Assembly (NCBI GenBank): GCA_965223305.1
Contig: CBDCWT010000021.1
Coordinates: 1 to 60,626, forward strand
Reading direction: 5' to 3'
From: CBDCWT01 sp965223305
GTDB taxonomy: Bacteria; Planctomycetota; Planctomycetia; Pirellulales; Pirellulaceae
Length of the DNA stretch: 60,626 bases
Below the pieces are notes generated by a model, which did no database searches, had not been told where the DNA came from, and saw only the letters and a program-made list of their open reading frames with translations. Of the stretch, positions 33,569 to 44,200 are shown piece by piece. The translations under genes were made by a program, and so were the position numbers. Every line of letters begins with the position of its first letter. Position 1 is the first letter of the stretch.

Positions 33569-34828
33569 ATGACACGCACGATTTTCGTCTTGGTCTCCAC
33601 GATTCTCTTTCTTGGCTGCAGCGCCAAACCGGACCAGGTCCTTGTCACCGAGAAGGAACGACAAGCGGCTCGCACTGCCGGCAGTAAGGCGGTGGGTGCC
33701 GTGCTGGACTCGAACGATCACCAAGGTATGGAAGCCAAGGTCGTTGTCAGCGACCACATCGAGCGCCCGTCTGAACCCGACCTGCAACCTCTTTTGCCGC
33801 CGGAAGAGGACAGTTTCCCTAGTCCAGGCCAGGCAACCAGTCCTGAGCCCGAGGAGCTGGCCACGACACACTTGATAGAAAACACTGCGCCGGACGTCTC
33901 GACTTTCAGCCAGAACGTAGATGTTGGTAGCTCGAGTCCTGAGTCCGACACGTCGAGTGAACTCGAGGGCGGAGCTGAGTCAAGTCCTAGGGCCGGCGAA
34001 GATCTAGCGACTGGTGGTGCGGAGGATGAACAGCTGGCGAGCGAGATGTCAGGTTCGCTGAGCGTTCCCGAGGAGCTTGTTCCAGTCAAAGTTGTTTTCC
34101 GTGCGTTCGAGTACGACAACCTGGAACCGGATAACGCGGATCTGGCGGGCGGTGGCGAGGAGGCTGAGCGGACGGAAGAGGAAACCAGTGCCCCACCCGT
34201 GCCCGCGTCGTCGCCTCGAGCTGACGAGCGAGTCAGTAAGCTGATTGATGACCTCTTGGAACATGAAAACATGGGGATCCGTTTGGCAGCCGTCCAGGAG
34301 TTGGCAGGCCTGGAGGTGGTGTCGGAGCGGGTGTTGGCTGCCATTACGCAGGCGCTTGGGGACCAAGACAAGACGGTTGCGGTGACCGCGCGGGGCGCTT
34401 TACAGAAGATCGGTCCTCCAGCCGTAGCTACCTTGGTCGATGCCTTGCAGCATGGCAGTCCACCAGTGCGGGTCGGTGCAATTCGCGCGTTGTCGAGGTT
34501 TGATCGTGAGCTAATCACGGCGGCGCTGTCTCCTCTTGTCGAGGCGCTTGCCAGAGGGGACGACGATATTCGAGCGGCCGCCGCCACTGCGCTCGGCCAC
34601 ATGGACTTCGATGTGAACAAGGTCGTACCGCCGCTAATCCGTTCGCTCGACGATCAGAGTCGCCTCGTCAAGGAGAATGCGGCGCGGGCGTTGGGAACCA
34701 TTGGTCCCCCGGCGCGGGCGGCGATTTCTACATTGCGCCGCGTCGAGCGAGACGACGACTACTGGGTGCGCGTCAGCGCCAAGCAAGCGCTCCGGTCCAT
34801 CGACCCGGCACCTCCCAAGCCGTATTAA
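33569..34828 (+). CDS. Lipoprotein with acidic linker and HEAT repeats
   Basis: A 419-residue predicted lipoprotein. A hydrophobic signal ends in the lipobox LFLGC (Cys17). Residues of about 55-215 are low-complexity and rich in S, E, P and D, a likely disordered linker. Residues of about 220-415 form five to six HEAT-like repeats (for example IRLAAVQELAGLEVV, TVAVTARGALQKIGPPAV and VKENAARALGTIGPPAR). HEAT repeats usually bind proteins. Function unknown. The 297 bp gap upstream has no obvious gene. Confidence 0.82.
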   Translation: MTRTIFVLVSTILFLGCSAKPDQVLVTEKERQAARTAGSKAVGAVLDSNDHQGMEAKVVVSDHIERPSEPDLQPLLPPEEDSFPSPGQATSPEPEELATTHLIENTAPDVSTFSQNVDVGSSSPESDTSSELEGGAESSPRAGEDLATGGAEDEQLASEMSGSLSVPEELVPVKVVFRAFEYDNLEPDNADLAGGGEEAERTEEETSAPPVPASSPRADERVSKLIDDLLEHENMGIRLAAVQELAGLEVVSERVLAAITQALGDQDKTVAVTARGALQKIGPPAVATLVDALQHGSPPVRVGAIRALSRFDRELITAALSPLVEALARGDDDIRAAAATALGHMDFDVNKVVPPLIRSLDDQSRLVKENAARALGTIGPPARAAISTLRRVERDDDYWVRVSAKQALRSIDPAPPKPY

Positions 34829-34849
34829 GGAGTCGCCCTCGGTCCACAA

Positions 34850-35035
34850 ACAGCCGGAATGCGTTAGCACGTTAGCAGTCGTGTAAGACGCTCGGGAGGG
34901 CGAGGCTCCTGCCGAGCCGTTTGCCGGCGTCTCGGTTTCGTGTTTACCCTGCTTCTGGCGGACGGCACACGGAGTGTGCCTGCTACAGTTACGGTGAAAA
35001 CCGTGGGCTAACGCCCAGCGGCTGATCTTGTAACG
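34850..35035. repeat. Composite hairpin repeat
   Basis: An AGCCGGAATGCGTTAGCACG fragment is followed by GGGAGGGCGAGGCTCCTGCC, GGCACACGGAGTGTGCC and CCGTGGGCTAACGCCCAGCGG, in the same order as at 23073-23567. It fills the gap between the HEAT lipoprotein and the convergent beta-helix gene. Confidence 0.85.
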
Positions 35036-35039
35036 ACGC

Positions 35040-35972
35040 CTACGTTCGCACTACCGTGTTGCGGACAAAGTCGACACGGCGTTCTTTGCCCGCGATGACA
35101 GGGGCGGTTCCCCGAACCTCGAAACGATTATCGCTAATCCACATCGTCCCTTCACCCTGCGGCAGGTTAATGTAGCAGACTCCATAGAACGCTGAGCCGC
35201 GGGGCACCGATCTGGCGACAATTCGGTTGCCGACGACGTCGTGGCGAAACGACCGCAGTGTGCTCTTCGGCGCGTAAATAGGCGTCGAAGGCTGTGGATA
35301 CTCATCACGACCGTGAATCGCGTTGCCGAGAATCCGCTGTCCAATGCCACCAATGTTCACTCCACCAACTATCTGGCAGTTCGAGACGGTACAGTTCCGC
35401 GACGTCGGCTTGAAGGCCACCGCTTGGACATTCGCCGTATTGCTAAATACGCAGTGATCGGCCACACCTTGCGAATGCTCCCCGAAGACCAGTGCGTGGC
35501 GGGTTCCTCGCACGGAGCAATCCTGCACAAGGGCGCCCCGTGCATCGTGCAGCACGATCCCGTAGTCCAAACCGTTCCAGGGTGGCTCGAAGTCCTGATG
35601 GCCCCCGCAGCGCACAAGTTGAGAGCGCTCGCCGCTCAGGAAGTACAACGCGTACTCGAAGTTGCTGGCGTAGCAATCGTGCACTTCTGTTCGCGCGGCG
35701 ATCGATCGAATTCCCGCCAGCTCGTCTCTGGTCCGGCCCGGTCCACGTAGGTCGAGACCTTCGATCCGAACATCGGGGCTGCGGATAAACAGAGCGGCAC
35801 TATTGGGGAACTGGTGGCGATCGTAATCGACGACGGTCGCGCGGCTACCGAAAGCGACCAAACGAACTGGTTTATCGATGGTCACTTGGCGGTCGATCTG
35901 GAACCCCATCCCAGCAGTGTGTATTGTCCTGTGGTGGTCGGTCTGGTCGAGTAGATCTTGCAGGGTTTTCAT
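35040..35972 (-). CDS. Right-handed parallel beta-helix protein
   Basis: A 310-residue protein made of short repeated strands of the pectate-lyase-like beta-helix type: VRIEGLDLRGPG, TEVHDCYASNFEYALYF, LVQDCSVRGTRHALVFGEHS, CTVSNCQIVGGVNIGGIG, ILGNAIHG and ISDNRFEVRG. No signal peptide is seen and the N-terminus (MKTLQDLLDQTDHHRTIH) looks cytosolic. Proteins of this fold usually bind or cleave polysaccharides, but no catalytic motif could be recognised. It is convergent with the HEAT lipoprotein and borders a repeat array upstream. Confidence 0.75.
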   Translation of the reverse strand: MKTLQDLLDQTDHHRTIHTAGMGFQIDRQVTIDKPVRLVAFGSRATVVDYDRHQFPNSAALFIRSPDVRIEGLDLRGPGRTRDELAGIRSIAARTEVHDCYASNFEYALYFLSGERSQLVRCGGHQDFEPPWNGLDYGIVLHDARGALVQDCSVRGTRHALVFGEHSQGVADHCVFSNTANVQAVAFKPTSRNCTVSNCQIVGGVNIGGIGQRILGNAIHGRDEYPQPSTPIYAPKSTLRSFRHDVVGNRIVARSVPRGSAFYGVCYINLPQGEGTMWISDNRFEVRGTAPVIAGKERRVDFVRNTVVRT

Positions 35973-36047
35973 GGTTCACCTGTTCACCACCATCTTACCC
36001 ATTTGCAGGATGGCAGGATGCCCTTTGCCTGGCAATGTGACGCTACA

Positions 36048-36772
36048 CCATCAGCCGCTGGGCGTTAGCCCACGGTTCTCACCGTAACTGTAGCAGGCAC
36101 ACTCCGTGTGCCGTCCGCCAGAAGCAGAGTAAACACGAAACCGAGACGCGGACAAACGGCTCGGCAGGAGCCTCGCCCTCCCGAGTGTCTTGCAGCGATG
36201 TCGCGGTGGGTGTGTGATGGGGCAACCTGCTGTGGAATCTGTCTCTTCCATCCTGTTCATCATGTTGATCCTGTCTTCTGTTTTTTGACAGGATTTACAG
36301 GATCGACATGATAGCTGGGAACCGCGCTGCACCATCAGCCGCTGGGCGTTAGCCACGGTTTCCACCGTAACTGTAGCAGGCACACTCCGTGTGCCGTCCG
36401 CCAGAAGCAGAGTAAACACGAAACCGAGACGCGGGCAAACGGCTCGGCGGGAGCCTCGCCCTCCCGAGTGTCTTGCAGCGATGTCGCGGTGGGTGTGTAT
36501 GGGGCAACCTGCTGTGGAATCTGTCTCTTCCATCCTGTTCATCATGTTGATCCTGTCTTCTTTTTTTGACAGGATTTACAGGATCAACATGATAGCTGGG
36601 AACCGCGCTGCACCATCAGTCGCTGGGCGTTAGCCACGGTTTCCACCGTAACTGTAGCAGGCACACTCCGTGTGCCGTCCGCCAGAAGCAGGGTAAACAC
36701 GAAACCGAGACGCGGGCAAACGGCTCGGCCGGAGCCTCGCCCTCCCGAGCGTCTTGCACCGATGTCGCGACG
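36048..36772. repeat. Tandem array of ~282 bp composite hairpin units, 2.6 copies
   Basis: Units start at about 36051, 36335 and 36616 (periods 284 and 281 bp); the third stops after about 155 bp. Each unit runs in this order: CAGCCGCTGGGCGTTAGCC, GGCACACTCCGTGTGCC, CTCGGCAGGAGCCTCGCCCT, then a segment where CATGTTGATCCTGT pairs with ACAGGATCAACATG around a T-rich loop. Copies differ by only a few bases. The array fills the gap between the beta-helix gene and the glycosyltransferase gene. Confidence 0.92.
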
Positions 36773-36804
36773 GGCAGTGATCGACTCCCAACTCGTTCGC
36801 CACT

Positions 36805-39030
36805 TTACTCGTCAGCCCCTGTGACTCGAATTGGACCGGGTGGCTGACCGTTCTGGAACCGTTCCCAGGCCGCCAGCAGTCCTCGTTCTAGGTTGCGCGT
36901 GTACCGATCCGTGCAAAACAGCTCGCCCCGCTCACGCAGCTCCTCGAGTCGCCGGCGAATTGTCCGCAGCCGTTCTGGTGCGTTGGCCAGCTCGACCGCA
37001 AGCTGTTCGTACTCCTCCAGGCCGTCGACGATGAGTTCCGGGAATCCAGCGTCCGTCAACAAACTGGCAGCTACGCGTGAAGTAAATGTTTCACCGGCCA
37101 GGGTGAGCAGTGGCAGACCCGCCCAGAGGGCGTCGACGGCCGTTCCATGCGCTCCGTGCGTCAACGTGTCCAGGAACAGATCCGCGTTGTGTTGTCTGGC
37201 GAGATGTTGCGGAAGCCCGGGCACCTCGCGGGCGAAGACGAGCCGGTCGGCGTCGAGGCCACGGTTCGTCGCTTCGTGCCTCAGGTTGTCCGCCGCCGTC
37301 GAACCGTCGTTGCGGAGCCAGAGCACACTACCGGGCACACGACTTAGAATCCGCATCCAGAGGTCGAACAGATGTGGCTCAATCTTGTCGGATTTGTTGA
37401 ACGAGCAGAACACGAACGCATCGTCGGGCAGACCACACTCAGCTCGGGTTGGCGTAACGGGATCGATCGGCTGGTCCGAGTCCGTCGGTAGGTAGCAGCA
37501 GTCCAGGTAGATCAACTCTTCAGTGAAAAACTGCTCGTGACCGGGCGGCGACACGATAGGATCGGTGATGAAGTAGTCGATGTGGGGCGCCCCGGTCGTA
37601 GCCGGATACATGTGCACGACCTGAATTGGGGCGGGGCGATGAGCTGCGATCTCGGGGCGTCCGCCGGGCATATAGCTGTTGATGTCGAGCAAGATGTGGA
37701 TTCCGTGTTCGGCAATCCGCTCCGCTCGCTGCCGATCGGTGCCCGCGGCCACTGTGATGAACTGGTCCGCATCTTCCATCGTCCGCTTCCGCATGGCGCT
37801 GCCATCATCTTGCGAATAGTCAAAAGCGAAGACTTGGAACTTGGTGCGGTCGAACCTCTTAAACAAACCTCCCATCAGGTGGCTGACGACATGGTAGCGA
37901 AATTCGTGGGAGAGGAAGCCGATGCGGAGCCGATCGGCGCTGTCTTGCTGTCGATACTTGGCTGGATCCGCAAGGCAGACCGGACCCACATGAGTTGTCA
38001 CTCGGCGGGCGTGGCGGCGAGCGATTTCGTAGCGGTCTTGGGAGGTCGTCGGAAAACGGCAGCTGACGAGCGGCCAGATGGGGCTGGGCTTTCCTTCGGC
38101 CAAGCACTCGCGCGTGCCTTCGATCAGCCGCTGGAGGTTGTTTGGCCAGCCCGACCAGTCGCAGATGTTGCGTTTTGCGTTTTCCAATGCAGCCAAAGCC
38201 GACAGCGACTCAGGTTGCAGTTCCAAGACACGTTGATAGGCGCCTACTGCTTCCGCGATACGCTTGTTCTTTTCGTAGAGAGCCCCTAGATCATGAAATG
38301 CCTCGACGTAGTCGGGCTTGGATTTGGTCAACCCCGTCAAGATGCGCTCCGCCTCCTCCATCTGACGCAGGTCCGCTAGCGCGTTGGCAAGATTTAGCAG
38401 CGCTTTTGCATAACCCGGACGCAAGGTAATCGCCCGCTGCAAAAGCTGGACAGCCGTCCTCGGTTTGCCGCGTTCCTTGCAGAGCTGTCCGGCCGAATTG
38501 AGAGCTTCTGGATAGTCGGGTCGTAGCTGCAGGGCCAGAGCAAAGGAGGCTTGGGCTTCCACTAGTCGGTCTGCGACGTGCAATACGTTACCGAGATTCA
38601 GGTGAGCTCGGGCATAGTTCGGGTCGATCGAAATCGCTCGGCGAAAACAAGATTCCGCAGCTGCCAGTTGGTCGTCATCTTTGAGGGCCAACCCCAGGTT
38701 GTTGTGCGGCGCGGGATGGTCGGGCCACTGTTGCACCGCTCGATTGGCCACATCAATCGCTAAGGTGATCTCTCCCGCCCGTCGAAATACCTCCGCCGCG
38801 TGCGTGAGATACTCTGGATTCTCGGGCTCGAGCCGAACCGCCTCGGCCATCTGCCGACTGGCTTCCGGGAACTCACCAGCCTTGTAAGCAACTAGGCCCA
38901 GTAGGTAAAAGGCTCGCGAGACGTTGGCATCAGCCGCGACGATTTCTTCCAGAATCCGCTGCGCGGCTGCCAGCCTTCCGTGGCGATAAAGCTGTTCGGC
39001 TTCGATAAGTCGCTGGGCCATCTGGGCCAT
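36805..39030 (-). CDS. TPR glycosyltransferase of the OGT/SPINDLY family (GT41-like)
   Basis: A 741-residue protein. Residues of about 5-300 form roughly eight TPR repeats (for example AHLNLGNVLHVADRLVEAQ and AFHDLGALYEKNKRIAEAV). The C-terminal half is a GT41-type transferase: RIGFLSHEFRYHVVSHLMGG, RPAPIQVVHMYPATTGAPHIDY, FVFCSFNKSDKIEPHLFDLW, RVPGSVLWL and DTLTHGAHGTAVDALWAGLPLLT, GETFTSRVAASLL. Eukaryotic OGT adds GlcNAc to Ser/Thr; the bacterial substrates here are unknown. The usual Gly-His-Thr-rich loop is replaced by DINSYMPGGRPEI. It is 83 bp downstream of the DUF4915 gene, probably in one transcript. Confidence 0.85.
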   Translation of the reverse strand: MAQMAQRLIEAEQLYRHGRLAAAQRILEEIVAADANVSRAFYLLGLVAYKAGEFPEASRQMAEAVRLEPENPEYLTHAAEVFRRAGEITLAIDVANRAVQQWPDHPAPHNNLGLALKDDDQLAAAESCFRRAISIDPNYARAHLNLGNVLHVADRLVEAQASFALALQLRPDYPEALNSAGQLCKERGKPRTAVQLLQRAITLRPGYAKALLNLANALADLRQMEEAERILTGLTKSKPDYVEAFHDLGALYEKNKRIAEAVGAYQRVLELQPESLSALAALENAKRNICDWSGWPNNLQRLIEGTRECLAEGKPSPIWPLVSCRFPTTSQDRYEIARRHARRVTTHVGPVCLADPAKYRQQDSADRLRIGFLSHEFRYHVVSHLMGGLFKRFDRTKFQVFAFDYSQDDGSAMRKRTMEDADQFITVAAGTDRQRAERIAEHGIHILLDINSYMPGGRPEIAAHRPAPIQVVHMYPATTGAPHIDYFITDPIVSPPGHEQFFTEELIYLDCCYLPTDSDQPIDPVTPTRAECGLPDDAFVFCSFNKSDKIEPHLFDLWMRILSRVPGSVLWLRNDGSTAADNLRHEATNRGLDADRLVFAREVPGLPQHLARQHNADLFLDTLTHGAHGTAVDALWAGLPLLTLAGETFTSRVAASLLTDAGFPELIVDGLEEYEQLAVELANAPERLRTIRRRLEELRERGELFCTDRYTRNLERGLLAAWERFQNGQPPGPIRVTGADE

Positions 39031-39113
39031 CTTTTGCAGAGCCGCCGGCCAGGTGAGTTGGGGACGCGCCGAACAGCCTGGCCTCTCGCCACGGATTTCG
39101 TGGGTATTCCAGG

Positions 39114-40421
39114 CTACAAGGGTGTTTCGGGTCCAATGACACAGGCACGTTGAATGGTCTTCTTCTGCAGACCGACGACGGCAGGAAAGCGAAACCGAGG
39201 CAGAAGCTGGACGTCGAAGACCTCTTCAACCGTCCCTTCGAACTCGATAAATGCCACCACCGTCCCCGAGCGAAGGTCGACCACGGACACACCACACTTG
39301 CGCTCTTCCACGTTCTCCGCGATAGGGACACCACCAAAGACGGCGGTTTCACGGATCTTCGACAAACCCACAAAAGCGAAGGGACCAGCGAAAGCCAGTC
39401 CTCTCGTGTATCCCTCGAACTGGGCGACCGTCTCCAGTTGTCCGTTGTCGCGGTCCACGACCGCTAGGCGACCGCGCCCAGAATCGAGCACCCACAGTTT
39501 ATCCATGTATAGTCTGGGCGAGTGCGGCATTGATAGCCCTCGGGCAATGATCTCGCCACTCGGCACGTCCAACAGCAGCCCTCCGTCGGCTTTCCCGGGG
39601 CGCCAGCCCTCGGGAGTATCCGTCTCGCCAAACGCCGTGACATACTTGGGGACACCGTCTACCAAGCACATCCCATTCAGATGGCAGCGGTCTTGACGAT
39701 TCAACTCCGAAACAAAGGGCGGCCTCCAGCGGGGAACGAAGCTATGTTCGGGGTGCAGCGTGCAGATGCAAGAGAATAGCGTGTTGATGATCCACAGCTC
39801 GTCACGACCCCAGGCGATCTCGTGAAAGTCCAGGCTTCCGGAGACGTAGGCCATCCGGGGGAGGTAGCAGGCGTCGTGCGTCCCCTTAGGCTCCAACTTG
39901 GCCGCGATTTCAACCGAGTTGCGCAGCAGCCACACGTAGTGATTCGTCGCAATCGCCATCTGCTGTGGATCGACCGCTAACCCCATCGCTTTGTCGAACG
40001 TTCGCAGCAGCATCGAAATGCGCCCACCACGCGAACGGAAGGCGACCAGCTTTCCTGCCTGATAGGTCGTAATCAGCAGCGTCGCGCTGAGGGCTTCGAG
40101 CAACGCCGGGAAGTTGTCCGAATGGATGTAGCGAAAGTCAGCTTCGGTGGCTTCCTTTGTTTCAGAGCCGTCCGCAGTCGCTTGCTCCGAGTCATTCTGC
40201 TCGGGATCATCTAGTACAATCGAGTCCTCAGCCAGCGGTGTGCTGTGGATTCCCTCGGTCGGACTCGGCGCAGGATCTTCTTCTACAGCTTGAGCTTTCG
40301 CCGGCTCGAGTCCTTCGGCCTTTGCTTCCTTCGGCTTCGGCGGCTTTGCGGTCTCCCGCTGCTGACTTTTGCTTTCGCCGTGTTCAGGTGCCGATTCTTC
40401 TTCGCTTTTGCGTTTGGCCAA
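39114..40421 (-). CDS. TIGR03032/DUF4915 family protein
   Basis: A 435-residue protein. Residues 1-95 are a low-complexity linker rich in E, A, P and K. The rest matches the TIGR03032 (DUF4915) family: LLITTYQAGKLVAFRSRGG, LRTFDKAMGLAVDPQQMAIAT, PRMAYVSGSLDFHEIAWG, ELWIINTLFSCICTL, VPRWRPPFVSEL, CHLNGMCLVDG and MPHSPRLYMDKLWVLDSGRG. A beta-propeller-like architecture is likely. Molecular function is unknown. It is immediately upstream of the TPR glycosyltransferase on the same strand, so a shared pathway, such as protein or surface glycosylation, is plausible. Confidence 0.85.
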   Translation of the reverse strand: MAKRKSEEESAPEHGESKSQQRETAKPPKPKEAKAEGLEPAKAQAVEEDPAPSPTEGIHSTPLAEDSIVLDDPEQNDSEQATADGSETKEATEADFRYIHSDNFPALLEALSATLLITTYQAGKLVAFRSRGGRISMLLRTFDKAMGLAVDPQQMAIATNHYVWLLRNSVEIAAKLEPKGTHDACYLPRMAYVSGSLDFHEIAWGRDELWIINTLFSCICTLHPEHSFVPRWRPPFVSELNRQDRCHLNGMCLVDGVPKYVTAFGETDTPEGWRPGKADGGLLLDVPSGEIIARGLSMPHSPRLYMDKLWVLDSGRGRLAVVDRDNGQLETVAQFEGYTRGLAFAGPFAFVGLSKIRETAVFGGVPIAENVEERKCGVSVVDLRSGTVVAFIEFEGTVEEVFDVQLLPRFRFPAVVGLQKKTIQRACVIGPETPL

Positions 40422-41287
40422 TGTATGCTCACCCGTGCTAAGCGTGCCCGGTGTTGCTTCCTGCGCTCACCGATAGTGAGGTGAGAACGCGACAAGAAAA
40501 ACAGGATACCGCTGGCGCCGCTATTGTTCAACGAGCGCCGGCGTTCAACCAGCGCGGCGGCGTCAAAGGTTGCCGATTGCGGCGGTGACGGATTCTGGGC
40601 AAGCACAACGTCCGAGAGGGTGAGGCTTCCGCCGAGCCGTAGTACTTCGGAGTGATGCTTACGGTAGAAACCGTGGGCTAACGCCCAGCGGCTGATTTTG
40701 CGGGATTCCGTTCGGTCACCGGGTGACGACCATCAGCCGGAATGCGTTAGCATCCGGTTTGTTGAACCGTGGGCTAACGCCCAGCGGCTGATTTGGTCAC
40801 GGCCGAACTCGCCAGAGTTTGGTGGACTGCCTAAGGGCGAGGCTCCTGCCGAGCCGCAAAGCGGACGTGAACCAGCGCGGTGGCGATGCTTAACTGAACA
40901 AGCTGGGCGGCTAGATAGGTTCGAGCAGCCTTGTCGGATCGGTGACACCGAAGCGAGACGGACGAGCAGCGCTGGTTTGAACGCCTTTTGGCGGCTCCGC
41001 AGGAGCGTCGCCCTCCCGCCCGACGTAACATGAGCCGTCAACCCCGGGATGATCCGGCGGAATGCCACGAGCCGTTGCGGGATCCTGTGGTTACTCCTGT
41101 TGTGGCTTGCCCAAGTTCTCCAGAACGAGTCGGTCGCCTTTGGCGATCTGTTCCCGTTCCCGAAAATCTAACCATTCTGGGCGGAAAAGTGCATTAAAAG
41201 GCTGGCACGATTTGCTGAGATTTCGGAGAATAGGGGGACTCTTCGGAACAGCGGAACAGATGAAGTGATAGTTCAGCGGGAATTACG
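40422..41287. repeat. Gene-free region with scattered hairpin modules
   Basis: Between 40610 and 40864 lie GAGGCTTCCGCCGAGCC, two GGGCTAACGCCCAGCGGCTG copies, a CCGGAATGCGTTAGCATCCGG palindrome, GCCGAACTCGCCAGAGTTTGG and GGCGAGGCTCCTGCCGAGCC. The module order differs from the arrays elsewhere. The remaining 420 bp up to the Calx-beta gene shows no gene; it must contain that gene's promoter, but no clear hexamers could be picked. Confidence 0.75.
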
Positions 41288-44200
41288 ATGACCGGTGCGC
41301 GCAGCGGTAGCTGCCAACGCCTGCGAAGGTGTTTTGGTCACCTCAAGGCTCGGAGTACGTCTCGACGCGGGCGCGCGAGCCGTTCGCAGCGCCCCGTGCG
41401 GCTAGAGCGCCTCGAACCTCGACTGTTGCTGGCGGTCACTCTCGAGGCGGATACGCACCAAATCGTGGAAGCTGCCGGCACGGCAGAGCTAACCGCGTTC
41501 TTGTCAGAACCCCGCCCGGTGGATGTGACGATCGAGCTGGGGGTCAGCGGCACGGCCAGCGCTGCGGCCGACTATGAGCTCTCCACTTCTCACATCGTGA
41601 TTCCGGCCGGTGGCAGGAGCGGCACAGCGCGAGTGACCGCACTGCAAGATGCGCTGAACGAAGGGGACGAGACGATCGTCGTCGACTTGATCGACGTCGT
41701 CAACGATGTCGAAGCAGACAATCAAACTCAGACCATTATCTTGGTAGACGATGATCCACCGCCAACCGTGACGCTTTCCGTCAACGATGGGACGATTTCT
41801 GAGAATGGTGGTGTTGCGACGTTGACCGCTGCCTTGTCTGCGGTTTCAGGTCGTGCGGTTGTCGTTGACCTGGATTATTTCGGAACTGCCGTACGCGGTA
41901 CTGACTTCAGTGCGTCTTCCCAGCTCATCATACCTGCCGGCAGTCTGATTCGATCCGTTCCCATCTCGTCCTTTCAGGATGAAATCGACGAGTTTGCTGA
42001 GACGATCTTCGTGCGTGTTGAGGGCGTCACCAACGGCTTGTTAGTTGGCGTCGAGCAGTTCGAAACGACCATCGTTGATGACGACTCGCCGCCGGAAGTG
42101 ACGATCCGGGTCGATCCCTCGGCAATCCTCGAATCACAGGGGCAGGCGCAGGTCGTTGCCAGCTTGTCGCAGATTTCCGGAAAGGACGTGACGGTTGATT
42201 TGACGTTCAGTGGAACGGCCACTGTCGGCAGTGACTATGAGGCCGCCACCTCGATCGTGATTCCGCAGGGCAGCCTAACGGGCGCCGCGACGATCACGGC
42301 CGTGTCTGACTCCCTGGTCGAGTTGCCGGAGACGGTGGTGGTTGGCGTCGCGACTGTGACAAACGGTAACAACCCCGGCCAGCTGCCGGTCGTGACGACG
42401 ATCTTGGACGACGACTCGCTGCCCATGGTTGCTCTGAGCGCCGACGATTCAGAGATCGTCGAGGGAGAAGCGTGGGAACTCACCCTCAGCCTCTCGTCAC
42501 CAGCGGGCCGGGACGTCAAGGTCGAACTGGGCTACAGCGGGCTGGCTGCGGCAGGGATCGACTTTACGCCGGTCCGCCAGGTAGTGATTCCTGCCGGTAG
42601 TCAGTCGCAAGTGGTGTTGATTCAATCGACTGCGGACGCGACCGACGAGCTTGATGAGTTGCTGAACGTGGAAATTCTGAGTGTCACGCACGGCACGGAA
42701 CTCGATTCTCAGCAGGCGTCCGTGACCCTGTTGGACGATGATCCTGCACCTCGGGTCACACTGACCGGCGATGGCCCCACATTGTCGGAGACTGATGGCG
42801 TCTTCACACTAACGGCCTCTCTTTCCTCTGCGTCCAGCTTTGATGTGGTCGTGGCGCTGGGTTTCACCGGGACTGCTACTCCGGAAGTTGACTATATCGC
42901 TTCGTCTACACGTATCTTGATCCCATCCGGTAGTCTGAGTGGAACTGCGACGCTGTCGGCTCTGCCGGATGCGATACGGGAAGAAGATGAATCAATCGTT
43001 GTCAACGTTGTCGTGGTCGCCAACGCGAGGGAGCTGGGCCGCCAGAGGGTCGAGACGACGATTGTTGACGACGACGAATTCCCCGCCGTCTCACTCGACC
43101 TCAGCCCCCCCGCAGTGCTTGAGTCAGGTGGCACGGCGACGCTGACTGCGACCCTGTCTGCCGTGGCCGGAATCGACGTCACGGTCGATCTGCACTTTAC
43201 CGGAACAGCTACACGCGGAACGGACTATACATTCGGGGCGGAGACGCTTGTCATTCCAGCGGGCAGCCGCACCGCAGCGACCACGATCACGGCGAGTCAG
43301 GACGCACTCCCGGAGCCGAATGAGACGGTTACCGTTAACATCCTGGCGGTTACCAACGGCGTCGAGACGAGCCTGCAACAAGTCACAACGTTGATTCTGG
43401 ACGATGATCTACTTCCCGTGGTGACACTGAGTTCCGATCGGACTACAGTTCCTGAAGAAAACGGCGAACTGACTGTCACCGCTGCCTTGTCGTCGATCGT
43501 GGGAAGGGATGTAACGGTGGATTTGGAGTATGGTGGAACGGCGACGAACGGCGTCGACTACACGGCCGGGGCGGCGCAACTTGTTGTTCCTGCCGGTAGC
43601 CAGAGTAGTGTCACGAGCTTGGCGGCGCTCCCCGACTCACTCGACGAACTCGATGAGACGATCTCGGTGACTATCCGAGATGTCGTCAATGCCACCGTCG
43701 GCGAGCCGTCGCAGATCTCTGCCGAGCTCATTGACGACGATCCTCCGCCGACAGTCACGCTGCAATTGGACACCGAGACAATTTTCGAGACAGGGGGTGC
43801 AGCGACGGTGACGGCCGCACTCTCTCAGCCATCGTCGCACACCGTGGTGGTCGACCTGGCCTACTCAGGAACAGCCACTCGACTCGTAGATTATGCGGCG
43901 GACGCGTCGCAAATCGTGATCCCTGCCGGTGATCTCCAAGGCACGACCGTTGTTCACTCCGTCGAGGACTTGATCGATGAGCCCGGCGAAACTGTGGTCG
44001 TCGAGATCGTCAATGTATTGAACGCCGAAGAATCTGGAGTCCAGCAGGTTCAGGCGACGATCTTAGACGATGATCTACCGCCGACCGTGACGCTTAGCGT
44101 CGACCGGGCCGTCATACCGGAGGCGGCAGGAGTTGCCATCGTCGAGGCGGTTTTGAACGCGGTCACCAGCCGTCAGGTGACGGTGGAACTTGTCTTCTCA

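Noticed and set aside
36048..36772. Possible CRISPR array because of tandem repeats
   Set aside because: Units are about 282 bp long without unique spacers, each consists of several hairpin modules, and no cas gene is near.
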